DNA of 64,000 bases from Rallus limicola (lineage: Eukaryota; Chordata; Aves; Gruiformes; Rallidae): the NCBI GenBank assembly GCA_022605955.1, contig JAKCOZ010000020.1, positions 7,677,001 to 7,741,000 of the forward strand. The letters are read 5' to 3'. Of this stretch, positions 12,497 to 25,168 are shown one piece after another. The notes beneath the pieces are model-generated. The model did no database searches. It was not told the origin of the DNA and saw only the letters and a program-made list of their open reading frames with translations. The number at the start of each line of letters is the position of its first letter. Position 1 is the stretch's first letter. The translations under genes and the position numbers were made by a program.

Positions 12497-12620
12497 TAAG
12501 AACATGAGACCTGCCATACTGGATCAGAGCAAAGGTCTATCTAGCCCATAGCCTGATTCTGGCAGTAGCCAAGAGCAGTATATTAGATTTTAACAGTAAT
12601 GGCTTTGATCTTTCAGTGAG
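12497..12620 (-). repeat. Old CR1/L3-like LINE 3' fragment
   Basis: The + strand reads 'CATACTGGATCAGAGCAAAGG' followed by TCTATCTAGCCCA and a GGCAGTAGCCA block. This is the reversed tail pattern of an ancient amniote CR1/L3 family. The same pattern occurs again at about 21430, so two copies of one old family are present. Confidence 0.55.
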
Positions 12621-15600
12621 TATTAAGTTGGTGACTAAGCAGAAAATGAAAAGAAATCCCAAGAGCAGAGTATTCCAAAATTCAGAAGAAACAGCAAGAG
12701 AAACCATCTCTTCCTGTGCCTCAAACCCAGCCCAACGTCTCTGTCTCACAAGAAACAGGTCTCAGGCTGACCAGCTGCAGCAAAGATGGTATCCTCATTG
12801 GGAGCACTAGAGTTGCTAAAACTTACAGTGTTGTGTATCAGCAGAATTTATTTGTTCTGTTCTCTTGCCCAGCTATATACCACAGCTTTGGGGTACCATG
12901 GCCAGTTTTTCAGTTACAAAAGGGAAGTGGGTAATTAAACTCTAGCAACATGAAGGAAAAGAAATGTCTGGAGGAGGGAAGAATGCAAAGCGGGCACCAG
13001 GAGGTCAGTGTGGCTGCAGTCTGAAGGCTAGCTGTGGTGAGTAGTTCTACCTAAAGGTTTATTTTGGGTTTAGAAATCTGGGCTTGCACATAGTACACTG
13101 GAAATACCCAAACCCTGATCTGCTCTTTTTTACCTGCTTTGCTTTCTTTTACAGAGTAAGAGCCTCATTTGTTCCAGTAAGATTGTAATTAAAAGTTCTC
13201 AGGGTTTAGCTCATCTTTTAATTGCTGCTGTCTCAATTAAATTGCATCTGTGATAACAGCCCTCCTGGAGACCCAACAGGAACTTGAACACATTGTGAGT
13301 AAATTAAATAATTGTGTAAATTATAAAGTTTACATCTACTGGTTAGTGCATAAAAGACTACATATAGAGAACATACTGGCTGTAACCTTCCTGCTTTATG
13401 AAATCTTAGAAAAAAGGTGTTTAGCCTGCCAAAAATCTACAAGGATCATTGATAATTTGTTGATCAGCATTTGGTTCATTAAATCTATGCACTTCATTAT
13501 CTGATTAATTCAGAGGCAGGTTTGTAATCAGTGATGAAATTTTTAAGATTCTTCTGCTCTGGCCTCCACAACCTCCTGCAGCTCATTAGAAAAGCTAATC
13601 AGATTGAATTTTCCACCATGCTGTTTATTGTAGCCCTAATGGAAGACAATCACTTTAAAATTACACACTTGGCAGGTAATTTCTAAAAGCTGTAAGCCAT
13701 GGAGGTTCTGTTCTCACTGGGCTTTTTGTCTTTCTTTACTAGGGTAAGTAAGTAATTGTGGTTTCTGTTAGGGTTTGGGGGGCTATTTTGCAATATGGAA
13801 TGAAATGTAAATGCTGCTGGGAAAAGTGGTTTTGTCACTAGGGTGGTTTCTTGTCACCAGGGACCCTTTTTGGCGGTGGTTCTATGTGTGTAAGGGGTGA
13901 TGAGTTTCTTTTAAAACTTCTTGGCTTTGTGATTTGATTAGTTGAAGTATTGAGAACTTTCTTCATGTGCTCTTATTTTGGGATGAACAGCATTAGTAAA
14001 ATATCTAGGACAACTTCTTGGTCCTTGTGTTTCATGAATCAGTTATAAACCTTGTTGTGCTGGAGCTTTTTAAACTAAATTACTGGTATGGTCTGAAGGA
14101 GAATTATGACAGCGTTTAGTGGTGAAGAACTAGAAATTAAGGTGACCCAAAAAGAGAGTATTCTTGACTTTTTTTAATAATAAAATTTCTGTGAATTATG
14201 TGAAGTGACAGCAGAAGTTGCTAGTCATTTCTCATGCTAGTAATGTTCCTGCCACTTCCTCTCTGTGATTCTGAGGAGGAGCTGAATTAGGGAATGCAGC
14301 AGGGACAGACAATAGCTGAGTGAGAAATATTGTTACTCCCATGTTTTAGAAAAGATGTTTTCAGTGAAGCAAGTGTGAAGAACTACAAACTGGGAGCTAG
14401 AGCCAAGGTGACAGAATAAGTCTTCTGGGCCACTCTATTGTTTTCTCTATTGTGTGAGCAAAAGTCCACTTCTGGTTTAAGCGTTGTATCTGTTAATCTC
14501 TTAATGCATGAAACTATGGGCTCTCCTGTGACTGGACAGGCACCCATGGAGACGTGGGCTGAAGGTGTTTGTCCCCTGGCACATAACCAAAGGGAGCCTA
14601 TCAAGGATGTCAGCACCTTGGCTGGGATTATGCTTTTGGTCACATGGTATGGAGAGAGTGACATGGAGAATGATTTTTCTCTAGTGATTTATTGTAAGAA
14701 GAGCCTGACCTAAGCCTTCCCTGCCAAACCATGTTCATCTCAACTTTACCCGCAGCAAATAAGGAATACATATCCACAGAACACCATGGAAGGTGTATAG
14801 AAGATCAATATCTAAATACAGATGGATCTTTTTGCCAACCATGCTTTAAATGTGACAACTTCAAGGGCTGGATCCTGCTTTTGGGATCAGTCTTCTTGTC
14901 ACAGTCCTGACTCTGGGAACAAGCAGCAAGTGGCTAATGCCAACCCTGCTTCTTCCTGCTATGTAGATGTTTACAGCTTGAATAGCAAGCACTGGTTGTA
15001 CTTGGGTCATGTGAGTTAAACGTGTGTTGCAGGGAAGGTTGGGGCAGAAGTCCTAGCAGAATATATCCCCTTCAAGTGGATGGCACTTCTGCTTTCATTG
15101 GTTAGAATAATGTTAGGAGTTTTGATATACTAAAATCTAATAAAACGAGATTTGGCTTAACATTAGGGTATTCCAGAGGGCCTGCTCCATCAGATGTGTA
15201 CAGTGGTAAGTGAGCTAAGAATAGAGGTGTATTGCAAGTCTTGCTTGTGAGGGGCACTACTTATGTGTCTCCAGCCTCTGTCAGCTTTGCTCTAAGAGTG
15301 ATGTATGCACAAGTGTTCTGGCCTTACCTTGTGGACTATCCTGTGGACTACTCTATTTGTATCTGGCAGAGCTGCTCATCCACTGATCCTCCATTATTCC
15401 TGTGCGCTCAAGGGGCTGAATCCCACCCATGCCTGAGCTTGTGCTCAGAACCTCACAGCCTCACAAGAGTCTAGTTGTGAGGGCACAGGTCCAGGCAAGC
15501 CTCTGCTTAGGAGTCTGGACCATTTTCCCTGACTTTGTGTAGGAATTGTGGTTCCCGAGAAATGATGCCTTTCTTCAAAGCTGATTTATTAAAAACTGGA

Positions 15601-16799
15601 GTCAGCACTATGGTTCATTCTATTACCCCTCAGTAGTTCTTAGAGTTAAAACCTGAGTGTGAATGAAATACACCTTTAATATAAAACAGGGGGTTTATGG
15701 GCCTATTTAAACACAGAGATTGGACATTAAAATAACAACCGGCCATCTAATACCATCTCCCTGTGAGCATACAGTTGCTTTTGTAGTGTTTTGAGTCCTT
15801 TTGACTCATCTGGCTTTGTGTATCTTGAGGAAATTACCTTTTGTTCTAATGAAAAGGAACACCTCTTGCCGCGTAAGACCTGCCAGTTTTCCTTTCCACG
15901 CCTTTGAAGTCCATTGCCAAATGATATAATCTTTTTCCTTCATCTGCCTAATCTTTTGGTGAATTTGCAGGTCACGTGTGGATGATGATACCTAAGACAA
16001 CTGTACTTAGTGACACTTACGATGCCACAGGAAGGTCCAATGTTACATCTATTACTATGTTACTTTCCATTTCAGCCTGGCTCAGCACCACTCTGTGTGA
16101 TCTCCATGTAATGAGCCAGGATGTGCTCTCCACAATGGCTGGCAGCCCAGTTCAGAGTGAATACAGGACAGAAGAGACCCCGGATCACTTTCCTACTAGC
16201 TGCTGCAATCTGGTGTCTAACCTGATTTGTGGCTGTGGCTGATCCAGGCTTTCGGCAACTGTCCAACACCTCCCTCCTTTCCAGTGGGTGCTGCTAAATA
16301 TGTCAGCAACTCTCATCCCTGTGGCTTCCCCACAAATGACAGAGAAGCTGCCCTTCCAAGGTGTCGCTGATACTCCCCCCTATTTTCTTCACTCCTCACT
16401 TCACCAAGCCCACCTTCAGGACCCTTGCTAGACCACTTGACTCATCCTGTATCCATTGCTGCCCAAACTCGTAGCTATAGAAACAGCCTTTAGATAGTTC
16501 CCCCAACCCTTTCTATCCCTTCAGCTCGTGCTATGGTTAGTAAAGCTTATTGTGGTAAAAGATGATGTCTTATTTTCAATTTGGGGAGTGAGACTGAAAC
16601 ATTTTTCAGGCGCAGTGGAATGCATGTTACAGTAGTGAGGGAAGGAGCAAAGCTTTGCTTGTGATGCTCGGAGCCCTGTCATTCCGTTACGTTCAGATGT
16701 GTGCATTTCTTTGACAGAAACACCCCCCGCCACGTGAACCAGACACAGACCTGAAGCTTTTAGCTGGAGGGACGGTTCTGTGAGGAAATGTTCCTGACC
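12621..16799. other. Intergenic, no gene recognised
   Basis: No exon, RNA gene or clear repeat was recognised. The AT-rich stretch 13190-13750 has the even, unrepetitive look of conserved non-coding DNA, but conservation cannot be judged from one sequence. Confidence 0.4.
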
Positions 16800-17350
16800 A
16801 GACTGAACGCGAGCGCATCGAGCTCGGCTTAACCTCAAGCCTGGCTTTTAAACGGGCTCTCCCGGGCCGGAGGCGGCCACCGCGCTGCGCACAGCCCGAG
16901 GGGAAGGGACAGGAGATCCGATTCCTCCTGGGGCTCCCGCAACGGCGGAGCGGAGCGGAACGCCTCGCTGCCAGCACGCCCGGGGACTGCCGCTCGGCCC
17001 GGGCCCCAGCCAGCCGCGGCAGCCCGGAGCGCGCCCCGTGCGCGGGGCTCTGCTGCCCTCTGGTGGTGTCGCCGCAGCACCGGCCTCCCGCTCCCGGCGG
17101 AGGCTGGAACGGGCCGGCCGGATCCCCCGCCCGAGGGACAGCTCGTGAGGCGGCTCGCCGTGCGTACGGAAGCCTTATGCGAGGAGTAAGGTCGGGCTTT
17201 GCGTATTCTGCCTCCCGCAGAGGTAGCTGTGGCTCGGAGCGGGGTGTGAGCTACTGCCGGCCTTCAGGCACCTGCACGGTGGGACGGGAGCCCGAGCGGT
17301 TCCCGAGATGTACAGATGGGTTTCTCCAGAGAAATCAGTACGGCCCACGC
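16800..17350. promoter_or_regulatory. CpG island, gene unknown
   Basis: GC content rises sharply and CpG is frequent compared with both flanks. The island contains the CTCF-like site at 17052-17068. No TATA box or recognised coding exon is present. It may be an orphan promoter or an insulator element 1.4 kb beyond the 3' side of the RIMBP relic. Confidence 0.65.
17052..17068 (-). promoter_or_regulatory. CTCF-like binding site
   Basis: The + strand reads GCTGCCCTCTGGTGGTG. Its reverse complement has the CTCF core CCACCAGAGGGCAGC with no core mismatch that I can see. Confidence 0.6.
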
Positions 17351-17393
17351 TAGACCTCACGTCTGCAAAATCCCCTGCTCCTCAGAGGCTGCG

Positions 17394-17455
17394 GGACTTG
17401 GACTTTATGATCCTTACAGGTCCCTTCCAACTCAGGCTATGCTCAGACTCTGTGA
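17394..17455 (+). repeat. CR1 LINE 3' tail, + orientation
   Basis: The sequence GGACTTGGACTTTATGATCC followed by TTACAGGTCCCTTCCAACTCAGG is the standard CR1 3' end. The terminal octamer repeat is degenerate. Only about 60 bp remain, a typical severely 5'-truncated insertion. Confidence 0.75.
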
Positions 17456-17485
17456 ACCAAGTATGATGTGAGGACAAAATAGCTG

Positions 17486-17706
17486 TCATAGAGTTGCAGA
17501 ACGGTTAGGGCTGACAGGGACCTTAAAGATCATCAAGTTCCAACCCCCAGCCATGGGCAGGGACACCCCTCATTATCCCAGGCTGCCCAAAGCCCCATCC
17601 AATCCGGTTTTGAACACTTCCAGGGAGGGGGCATCCAGCACTTCTCTGGGCAGCCTGTGCCAGGGCCTCACCACCTTCAGTGAAGAATTTCTTCCTGGTA
17701 CCCAAT
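17486..17706 (-). repeat. CR1 LINE 3' fragment, - orientation
   Basis: Reverse-oriented CR1 tail. It holds the complement of the ATGATC(TTTA)AGGTCCC motif near 17520-17540, the GGCTGCCCAAAG block and the GAAATTC-type end block (complement of GAAGAATTTCTTCCTGGTACCCAAT) at 17680-17706. Its 3' end faces the + CR1 tail only about 30 bp away. Confidence 0.85.
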
Positions 17707-18689
17707 CTAGATAACTTTAATAGCGTTTTACAAGTTTATCCTTCCCTAAATGGTGATTTTAAAAGCACTGCTGAAAAAATACAATAAATAGTTTGTTTTA
17801 AGCCTTTATTATAATAAAGCAATTGCCAACATGTCTTCAAAACAAAAAACTAAACAAATGGGTATCTTATGACCAAATGGCTATGGAAACCAGCAATGGT
17901 TTAAAAACCAGTACACCCCGAGCTGGTCTAAATAATAAATAATCATCTTCAGGAATGTTATTTCAATATTTGAACATTCACTTGTTTAAAGATATTCCAT
18001 GTGTAACTTTTTCTTAAGCTCCCCCTTTATAGCATTTACAGTCAGAGCCGGTTATACCAGGAATAAAGTAAGTATTTCTATATGAAAAAAGTGTTTTTAA
18101 AGTTAACAAGTAAAGCAGTGTAACATTTCTATACAGTGAAAATTAATTAATTACAGAAAACAAAACCATTGTTATTACAAAGTGCACAAAAGGTGACTGA
18201 CTCTGCATGTAACTTGGTGTAGGAAGACTTCCATATACGGATGGAACTGCTGCAAAGTTGGATCCTTTGTGCTAGCTGAGCAGAACCCTTTATTGAAAAT
18301 CTGGGCTAAAGAAAGCTTTTTCTTGTGTATATCTGATCCTTATAGTGTGCAAAAGTATTTAATTCATGTCTTAGGAGAAGAATGTTTTTGATAGTCACTC
18401 CTTTGTGCAGTATCAATTAAAACATGTATTTATCATACAAATGTCTGTATTTAGATCAAGAGACAGAAAAGATTTGGTACATTAATCTGCACTTTAGAGG
18501 TCACTGAAAAAACTCTTAATTCAATTGCAACAGGAAATGGTGCACTCTTTCTAAATACAGATACAAACTATACAAGACATCTAATGGGGGAAGAGAAATT
18601 CAAGTGTAACAAAGTCAATGAAAGTTTACCTTGGTTTGTTTTTTTTTTTTTTTAAATTAAATAATAAAAATTCCCTAAATTTCATTCAG

Positions 18690-20367
18690 ATAAAATGACT
18701 TTGGCTAGTACAACTATGTGAGGCTTTCTTCTCTTGGTTGAAGAAAGGACTGTCTTCCACAGCACTAAACCCTCAAATAAACCATCAGGGTACTTCAGTG
18801 TTGAAGATGCGTCTTCTGTGTCTCTTGGTCCACTGATGTACATGATAGTTGTATTCCTTTGGAAGATCATCCAGCATTGATTGTCCCTCATAGCCAGTTG
18901 GTAAGCAAAGCATCCACTGATGGGCCAGGCTCCAGCTGAACATCAAGTGGAGCACAAGGTAGCTGTGCAGATGGAGTAACAAATCTCATTGTTGCGGAAT
19001 TTTGCTCACTATTCTCTTGGTTAATGTCCCATTTCATGTTTTTAGGCCAGGCTTTCACTTTGTTTCTTGCTCAGTGCAAACTCTGGAAAGTAGACCAGTG
19101 GACCTCTGCCTTTGCTGTGTCACAGTTCCTTTCATTAAGGTACACAGCATGCAAATAATTGCCACTTGGCATTTAAGTGACCTCTGACATAGGAGTGATG
19201 CTTATAAGTTTCAAACATTTTGAAGCTATTTGGAAGTCCTTCCCTACTAGGATAGTATGCTCTCTCCTACCTGAATCTCCTTGTTCTGTTTCACTTCAAA
19301 CTAGCATTCAGTAGGTCTGATTTTTTTTAATTTTTTTTTTTTTTTTAATCCAAGTCTTCAATCACTGCTTGAGTCTCAGAGCTGAAACTCACATTCTGGC
19401 TATATACACAGCTAGCACAGGCTCCTGGCCAATAATAATACTTCTTGCGAATTGTTTGATTAGAGTGAGATTTCTTGGATAAGGTATGGCTGCATGATTA
19501 AGAGGAATCTCTGTGTCTCCTAGGCTATCAGCCAACACAATGACACAGATTCCTTTGTCAAGCCCATTCCTTTTTCCTCCATTGCAAATGCTTCTGCTGC
19601 AGGGTCTCGCCTCGTGATCTGGGTTCTGCAAGGGCTCACTTGGCTCTGGAGGCTCAGTTGTCATCATGTCATCCTTCAAAACTATTAACAGGGATCCATA
19701 CTTGTCTGCCTTCAGTCAGTTCTCCCTCAAAGAAACCATCCTTATCCATGTCTCCAAAGATATAAACAGTGTTCTCCTGTAGTTAGAAGAAGCTCTATTT
19801 CAGGGTGCTTATTAGGACCATCCAAGCCAATTATAGTTATGTCACACTAAGAATAAATTTTGCAGGTTGTTGTCTGGAGACCCTAGGATTAAGGAACATT
19901 TGTCCATTACTGATTCCAGTGTTTCATTTAGAGTCCTCATCTGAAAGAAGCCAAGGCCTGGTTGCCCTGGTCTCTTGTAGTTGCCTGGATCTTTCTTCCA
20001 GTTGCTGAGTAGTGGAAGCAGTTTAGCCGCCTTCTGCTTGAGCTGCTTTGCCTCCTGCTGTGCTGCCAGAGGCTTCCCTTCCTCAGAAGGCAGTTCTTTC
20101 TTTGAAGGACATTTCACAGTCTCCCCAGCCCCTTTAGGCCACTCTGGGTGTGCCTTCTCCGGTGTTCTTCAGTGAGAGGTGGTCTTTTTCAGTGTGATAT
20201 TCAGGGCTGCTAGCACGGTGGGACCCTATCTCTGGTTCAGGCTGATAGAAGCTAATGCAGCATGAATAAAAACCCTCACATGCTTGCAGTGTAGCCTTCA
20301 TAGTGTAGCTGCTGTAAGATTTTGTACGTTCCCCTCGCCATCTGTACGTGAGTTTCCAGCAGCACAC
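18690..20367 (-). pseudogene. RIM-binding-protein (RIMBP3-like) retropseudogene
   Basis: Read on the - strand, broken frames give pieces of a RIM-binding protein in the right order with no introns. At about 19825-19690 an SH3 domain shows DGPNKHPEIEL, a frame shift, and then [17 protein letters not shown]. At 19488-19418 comes the linker IPYPRNLTLIKQFARSIIIG, which in RIMBP1/2 precedes the first fibronectin III repeat. At about 18990-18890 comes the start of another FN3 repeat with APLDVQLEPGPS and a degraded SSNG-type turn. Several frameshifts and stops break it, and about 0.35 kb of the expected first FN3 region is lost or unrecognisable. The upstream piece (20367-19842) is Lys/Glu-rich but not assigned. 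The coiled-coil N-terminus and the C-terminal SH3 pair are missing. RIMBP proteins link calcium channels to active zones; mammalian RIMBP3 is an intronless testis gene. Family identity is strong; choice among RIMBP1, 2 and 3 is inference from position. Confidence 0.72.
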
Positions 20368-21414
20368 TTAAACAGTTGCTGTTGAAACACAGTGTAATTT
20401 GGCAATGATTTTATTAAAGCTATTTTTTAAATGTTTTTCTACCAAGATGTTAGCACAGTTATGAGAGAATGTTCTGCAGATTGTTTCGTAGCGCTGAGGA
20501 TCTGTGGAGATGCTGTGCCCGGGTGAGGGCTGAGCTGAGCCCTCTGTGTTTTCTCTGCTCTGGGCCTGTTTGGATGGTGCTGACCAGGGCTGGGGTGTGT
20601 GCTCACCCTTTCTGTCATGCTGCTCTAATTCATTACAAAGCAGCTAAAAACATAGTGACTTTTCTACGTAAGCAAATGGCTGCGTAGTCTGTGGGGTTGC
20701 ATGATCATGGATGGGAGAGGGAAAGTGATGCAAAGAGTGGAAGAAATGAGTCATGAGTTGGTAGATCCATAGAACTAGAAACCCTTGAGGATCTACAAGG
20801 GCTTCTTGTGCAGCGTTGGCTTGTGTGGGGTCCGTTACATGTTAGTAAAAAGTAAATCAGAACTCCCTCCTTCTTCTCCCTGGAAGGCAAAAGAGGACTT
20901 AACTGTTTATGAAAAACTAAAGATATAAAGAAACCTTGCATCTAAGGCAGAGTTGCTTTATTAAAATGCTTGACATACAAAATGCAGGAGAAAAAAAAAG
21001 AGTTTATAATTCTATAGTGGAAACCTACCTGATAGACTAAATCTCAGGTAACAGTCACCATGTGTAATTAATCTCTTTAAAATGTTTGTCATTAGCAATT
21101 TAAGAAGCTGAAGGAACATGAAAACCTATATAAAAACTTTAATTTTACAGGAATATGGGATGGAGGATTGTCAACAATAAATTAAGCATGGTTTTAAAAT
21201 CCATTTTAGCTTTAACAGTTCAAATGGACAGGCAGATAAAGATTTAAGTCATTAATTATTTTAATAAATTTTATCCTGATTGCACCTGGAGATGAGCTTT
21301 ATCCCTGAAGATTACAGGTAGATACCTTTAATGTGTTTTGGATGAATTCACCTCTGTTTGAAATCTGAATTCGGTCCATATTCTGCAAACTGGCATATCC
21401 AAGGATCCTGAATG

Positions 21415-21945
21415 TTGGGAGTGTCCTGTTGGATCAGAACAGAGATCCATCTAGCTCTCTCCTCTCTCCCTTGTCCATGGCAGTAGAGGATGCTTTATTT
21501 AGGAGCTGGCATACAATCCCATGGTCTGTCTGTTCTGTACTTCAAGCATCCATAAGTATGACCAGGCATCAATTAGAGCTGTTAGATGATGATTCCATGC
21601 CTATTCTTTTTTTATCTTGTTTTTTTCAATCTGTTTATAGACCTGTTACCCAGTTTGACTAGCTGCTTTTTGAACCTGCTGACTCTTGCCTTTACTACAG
21701 CCTGTGGTGGGGAGTTCCAGACATTAATTACCTGCTGTGAAAAAAAGGTACTGTCTTTTGGCTGTTAGTAATGCCCAATTAGTCTCACTGTGTGCACTGC
21801 CATTCTAGTATTGTAAGATCTGATAAATAACAACTTGGTATTCACCTTAGCCACTGCCTTTATGATTTTGTAAGCCTTGATCATATCTTTTCTTAGCCTT
21901 CTCCTCTGCAGGTGGAAAAGCCCCAGCCATTTTAGTCTCTCTCAG
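21415..21945 (-). repeat. Old CR1/L3-like LINE, about 530 bp
   Basis: The + strand shows the reversed 3' region of an ancient CR1/L3 element: GGATCAGAACAGAGATCCAT, then GGAGTTCCAGACATTAATTA, then CTGTGAAAAAAAGGTACTG, then GATCATATCTTTTCTTAGCC and CTCTGCAGGTGGAAAAGCCC. Divergence is high, so the insertion predates the bird radiation. Confidence 0.75.
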
Positions 21946-24779
21946 TACAGCACTATTCCCCCCTCTTGATCAGTGTGTCTGTCCTTCTCTTTACCTTCCC
22001 TCATTCTGTTGTGTTTTTCTGGAGGTGTACAGACCTGTCCCTCTTGTAAGCAAGATGTGGGGGTACCAAGGCTTCACAGAGCAGCAAAATTATTATTCTT
22101 TTCTCTTCACCCTCAATTTTCATTAGTCTTTCCATTTTCTTTCACACATGGCCATTTCATAATGGTAAAGAAGCAAAGAGATTTATTTTTTTCCAAATTT
22201 TCCAAGGGTTGGGCTGTGCTGTGGCTCACCTGTTCAGGAAGTCTGTTCACACAATTTCTTTTTTTTAAGTTGAACAGTTATGTTCCTTAAAACAGTGGAA
22301 ATGTGATAGAAAGCTACCTTTAGAGGTAGGCAAGCATAAATACAGCATCCCATCCCTTGAAGGTATTGCAGCATAAGCACTAAAATCAGTATTCTGGAGA
22401 CTCTTAGTTGTCAAGTAAAATAATGGATGCAACTTGTAAACTACACTAAAAAACAGGTTAAAAAATTGCAGAACCATCTGCAAAATTCATTTTAACTGAT
22501 GGCCTGGGTCTTGTTCCTAACCAGAAAATTAAGAGGTATAATTGATGAAGTTCTGTCTGAAGGAAATTCCTGCTGCTGCTTCAAAACTGTCTGACACCAT
22601 GTCATAACTGCCAGTAACCGACATCCAGGTGAGATCCAGCAATATAAGTACGTTGGCCCTTGTCTGTGAACGAGGTACACATCAATGGATGCTCCACAGG
22701 ATCTGCTCTGCAGCCGGTCTGAAACTAGATGCTAAAAGGATCCAGGATGCTGGCAGCAGGTATGTGAAATGTGCCTAGTTCTGTGTAAACTCCTCAAACA
22801 CCCTGCTGTAATGAAGGATTTCAACATTAAGTGGCAGATTGTGAGGATAGCTACACTCACCAATGACTTCTTAAGAACTGGCTGGGCTATTGTTAGTTAT
22901 AGTGTGGGTGGTATTTTTTTTCTTGTCAAAGGAAATGCGGATTATCTTATAATTATCCTAGATACTTCTGGCACTCTCTTGCAAGCTATAAATTCATGGA
23001 TTGAAATTACAGATAGTAAATTCAGAATTCCCTGTGGTGCTTCTAGTACTGTCTCTTGTGTGTGGAAGCTGTATGTCTCAGTGCAGGTGTAAGTGAGAGC
23101 CTGAATAACTATTTGGTGCAAGAAAGCTAAGAGAATATTTGGAGACGTATGGTGGTCTTGGAAAATGATGCAGTCAAATAAAGATGAGATGAAGATTGAA
23201 TGTAATTTTGGCAAATAAAGAAATCAATATAGTATCTGAAGCAGCTTGTTTTTCATATTTGTAGACATCTGGAAAATAAATTGTAAGAACTGTTCTTCCA
23301 AGTTACCATGGTACCAGATTTAGGTATTTCCACATTTCAGAATCATAGAATCAGAACTAGCCCTTTATCAGCTGTCAGCATTTTTAAATCTTTACCACCA
23401 GCAGCCCAGTTCAGCCAGGGCATCAAGAATTCTCAGAGAGTCTCTGCAGCTTCTGTTTTCCAGTAACATGTACTGGCCTGGCACGTGTAACTTCCCCAGC
23501 CATCAGCACGTCTGCTTGCTGTACATCTCTCTGCTACTTCACCAGGATGTCTGCCTCTTTCATTTTCAGTTTCTTCCGACTCCTTGAGTAAAATGGATGC
23601 AATAATCCTTACATATCTAATAGAATAGTTACCATGATAATCAATTACTTTTAATATTCTAATGTAATTATTTACAAACTACTTAATAAAGATAGGTGAG
23701 TATTAAGTTGGTTCCTGTAAGTGCTGTATAGCTTCATTAACAAATGTTAATTGAGTTTTGGAGCAATAATCCTTATATTAATGCAAAATATTTATTATCA
23801 AACAGCTGTTCAGGGAATAATTTTAAGATAGCGTATTGGAATCCTGTGCTTCAAAATTACAACTTTTACATGTTTGAGTTTTTGAAAGCGTCTTGTAGTA
23901 ACCACATTTCTTTTTTCAGGTTGTCTAAGTCTGTAAAGCTTATTTTGGAGCTTAGAACTTTTTCAGGCACCTTGTTCCACAGAACATGTATTAGATCAAG
24001 TGGGGACACTACCTGAAATAAGGGAGGGCGAAGGGGAAATAAGGCCATGCATTGCCAGAGCAGATTGTGGAATAATTCCTGAGTACACTGGGTCAACAGA
24101 GAATGTTTTATGGAGTGAGTGAGGTGCCTGGACACAAATGTCTGGTGACATTTTAGATGTTGGATAGTTACTTATATCCTGTTTAGTACTTGCTAGCTTT
24201 GTGCCTTGGGCACCTAAAATGGCACCAGCTGCCCGTGGTTGGAGTTTGAACTGCTCATGGTGTGGTTGCTAGAGGCCAGCTGGGGAGGCTCAGAGCTGGA
24301 AAGCAGTTACAATTAGAGCTCCATTAAAGAGCTAAAAAGCACATGGCAAATTACAGTCTTGATTGATACTGACAGTGACATTATCTTCTCTTCCACAGCT
24401 TGTTCTTCTCTAGGAGATTGCAGCAGGGCACAGCAGGCTGGAAGCTTGGGGTGAGGCTGGATTGAACTGCCATGGTAAGGTAAGGCCAGTGATGCACGAG
24501 GTGAGGTGATTTTCATCATGGAAAAAACAACATCTGAGGATGGTTTCTGTGGGTCAGGTACCACTTCTGGAAACTCCCTCCCCTCTCATCTTAGGCTATT
24601 TTAAGGAACTAAAAAATGGAGGTTATGAAGGGCTCTGAACATAACATGGGCTTATTTGATAAAACCTCCAAGTACGTGTTGCTGCCTCTTTCCCTGTAAG
24701 ATGATACCCAGCTTGGGGTGATGCACAGTAAGCAGAATCAGCCACACCAGCATTTTAAAGCATTGATCGACGAGTACAA
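21946..24779. other. Intergenic between LINE and UBE2L3 promoter
   Basis: AT-rich sequence with scattered short frames. No exon or RNA gene was recognised. Confidence 0.5.
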
Positions 24780-25168
24780 ACACCGAGTACTGGAGGAGGG
24801 CTGGCAGCCAGCCTCGGGAGCAAGGGAGCCCCGGGTGCCGGGTCAGCGTGTGCGCTCCCGGGCCGCATGAGGCTGAGGGCCAGCACGGCGCGTTCCTGCC
24901 CTCTGCCCGCGGGACGGGCCGAGCAGAGTCACCGCGGAGCCGAACAAGGGCTGTGAAGGGGCTCGGCTGTGAAGGGGCAGCGCCGAGAGGATTCCCCTGC
25001 CCCCAGCAGCGCCTCGGCCGGCGGGGCGGGCCCGCCGCGGTCCGAGGAGAGCCCGGTCGGGTCGAGCCGAACCCAGCCTGTCCCGCCCCCACCCGCCGCC
25101 CCAGGAAGCGCAGGGCTTTAGCGCCCTGCCCGCCGCCGCCATGCATTGTGGGGCGGCAGCAGCAGAGC

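Noticed and set aside
19320..19350. T run on the + strand as a poly(A) tail of the RIMBP relic
   Set aside because: RIMBP-like FN3 sequence continues on its far side at about 18.9 kb, so this run is internal, not the end of the copy.
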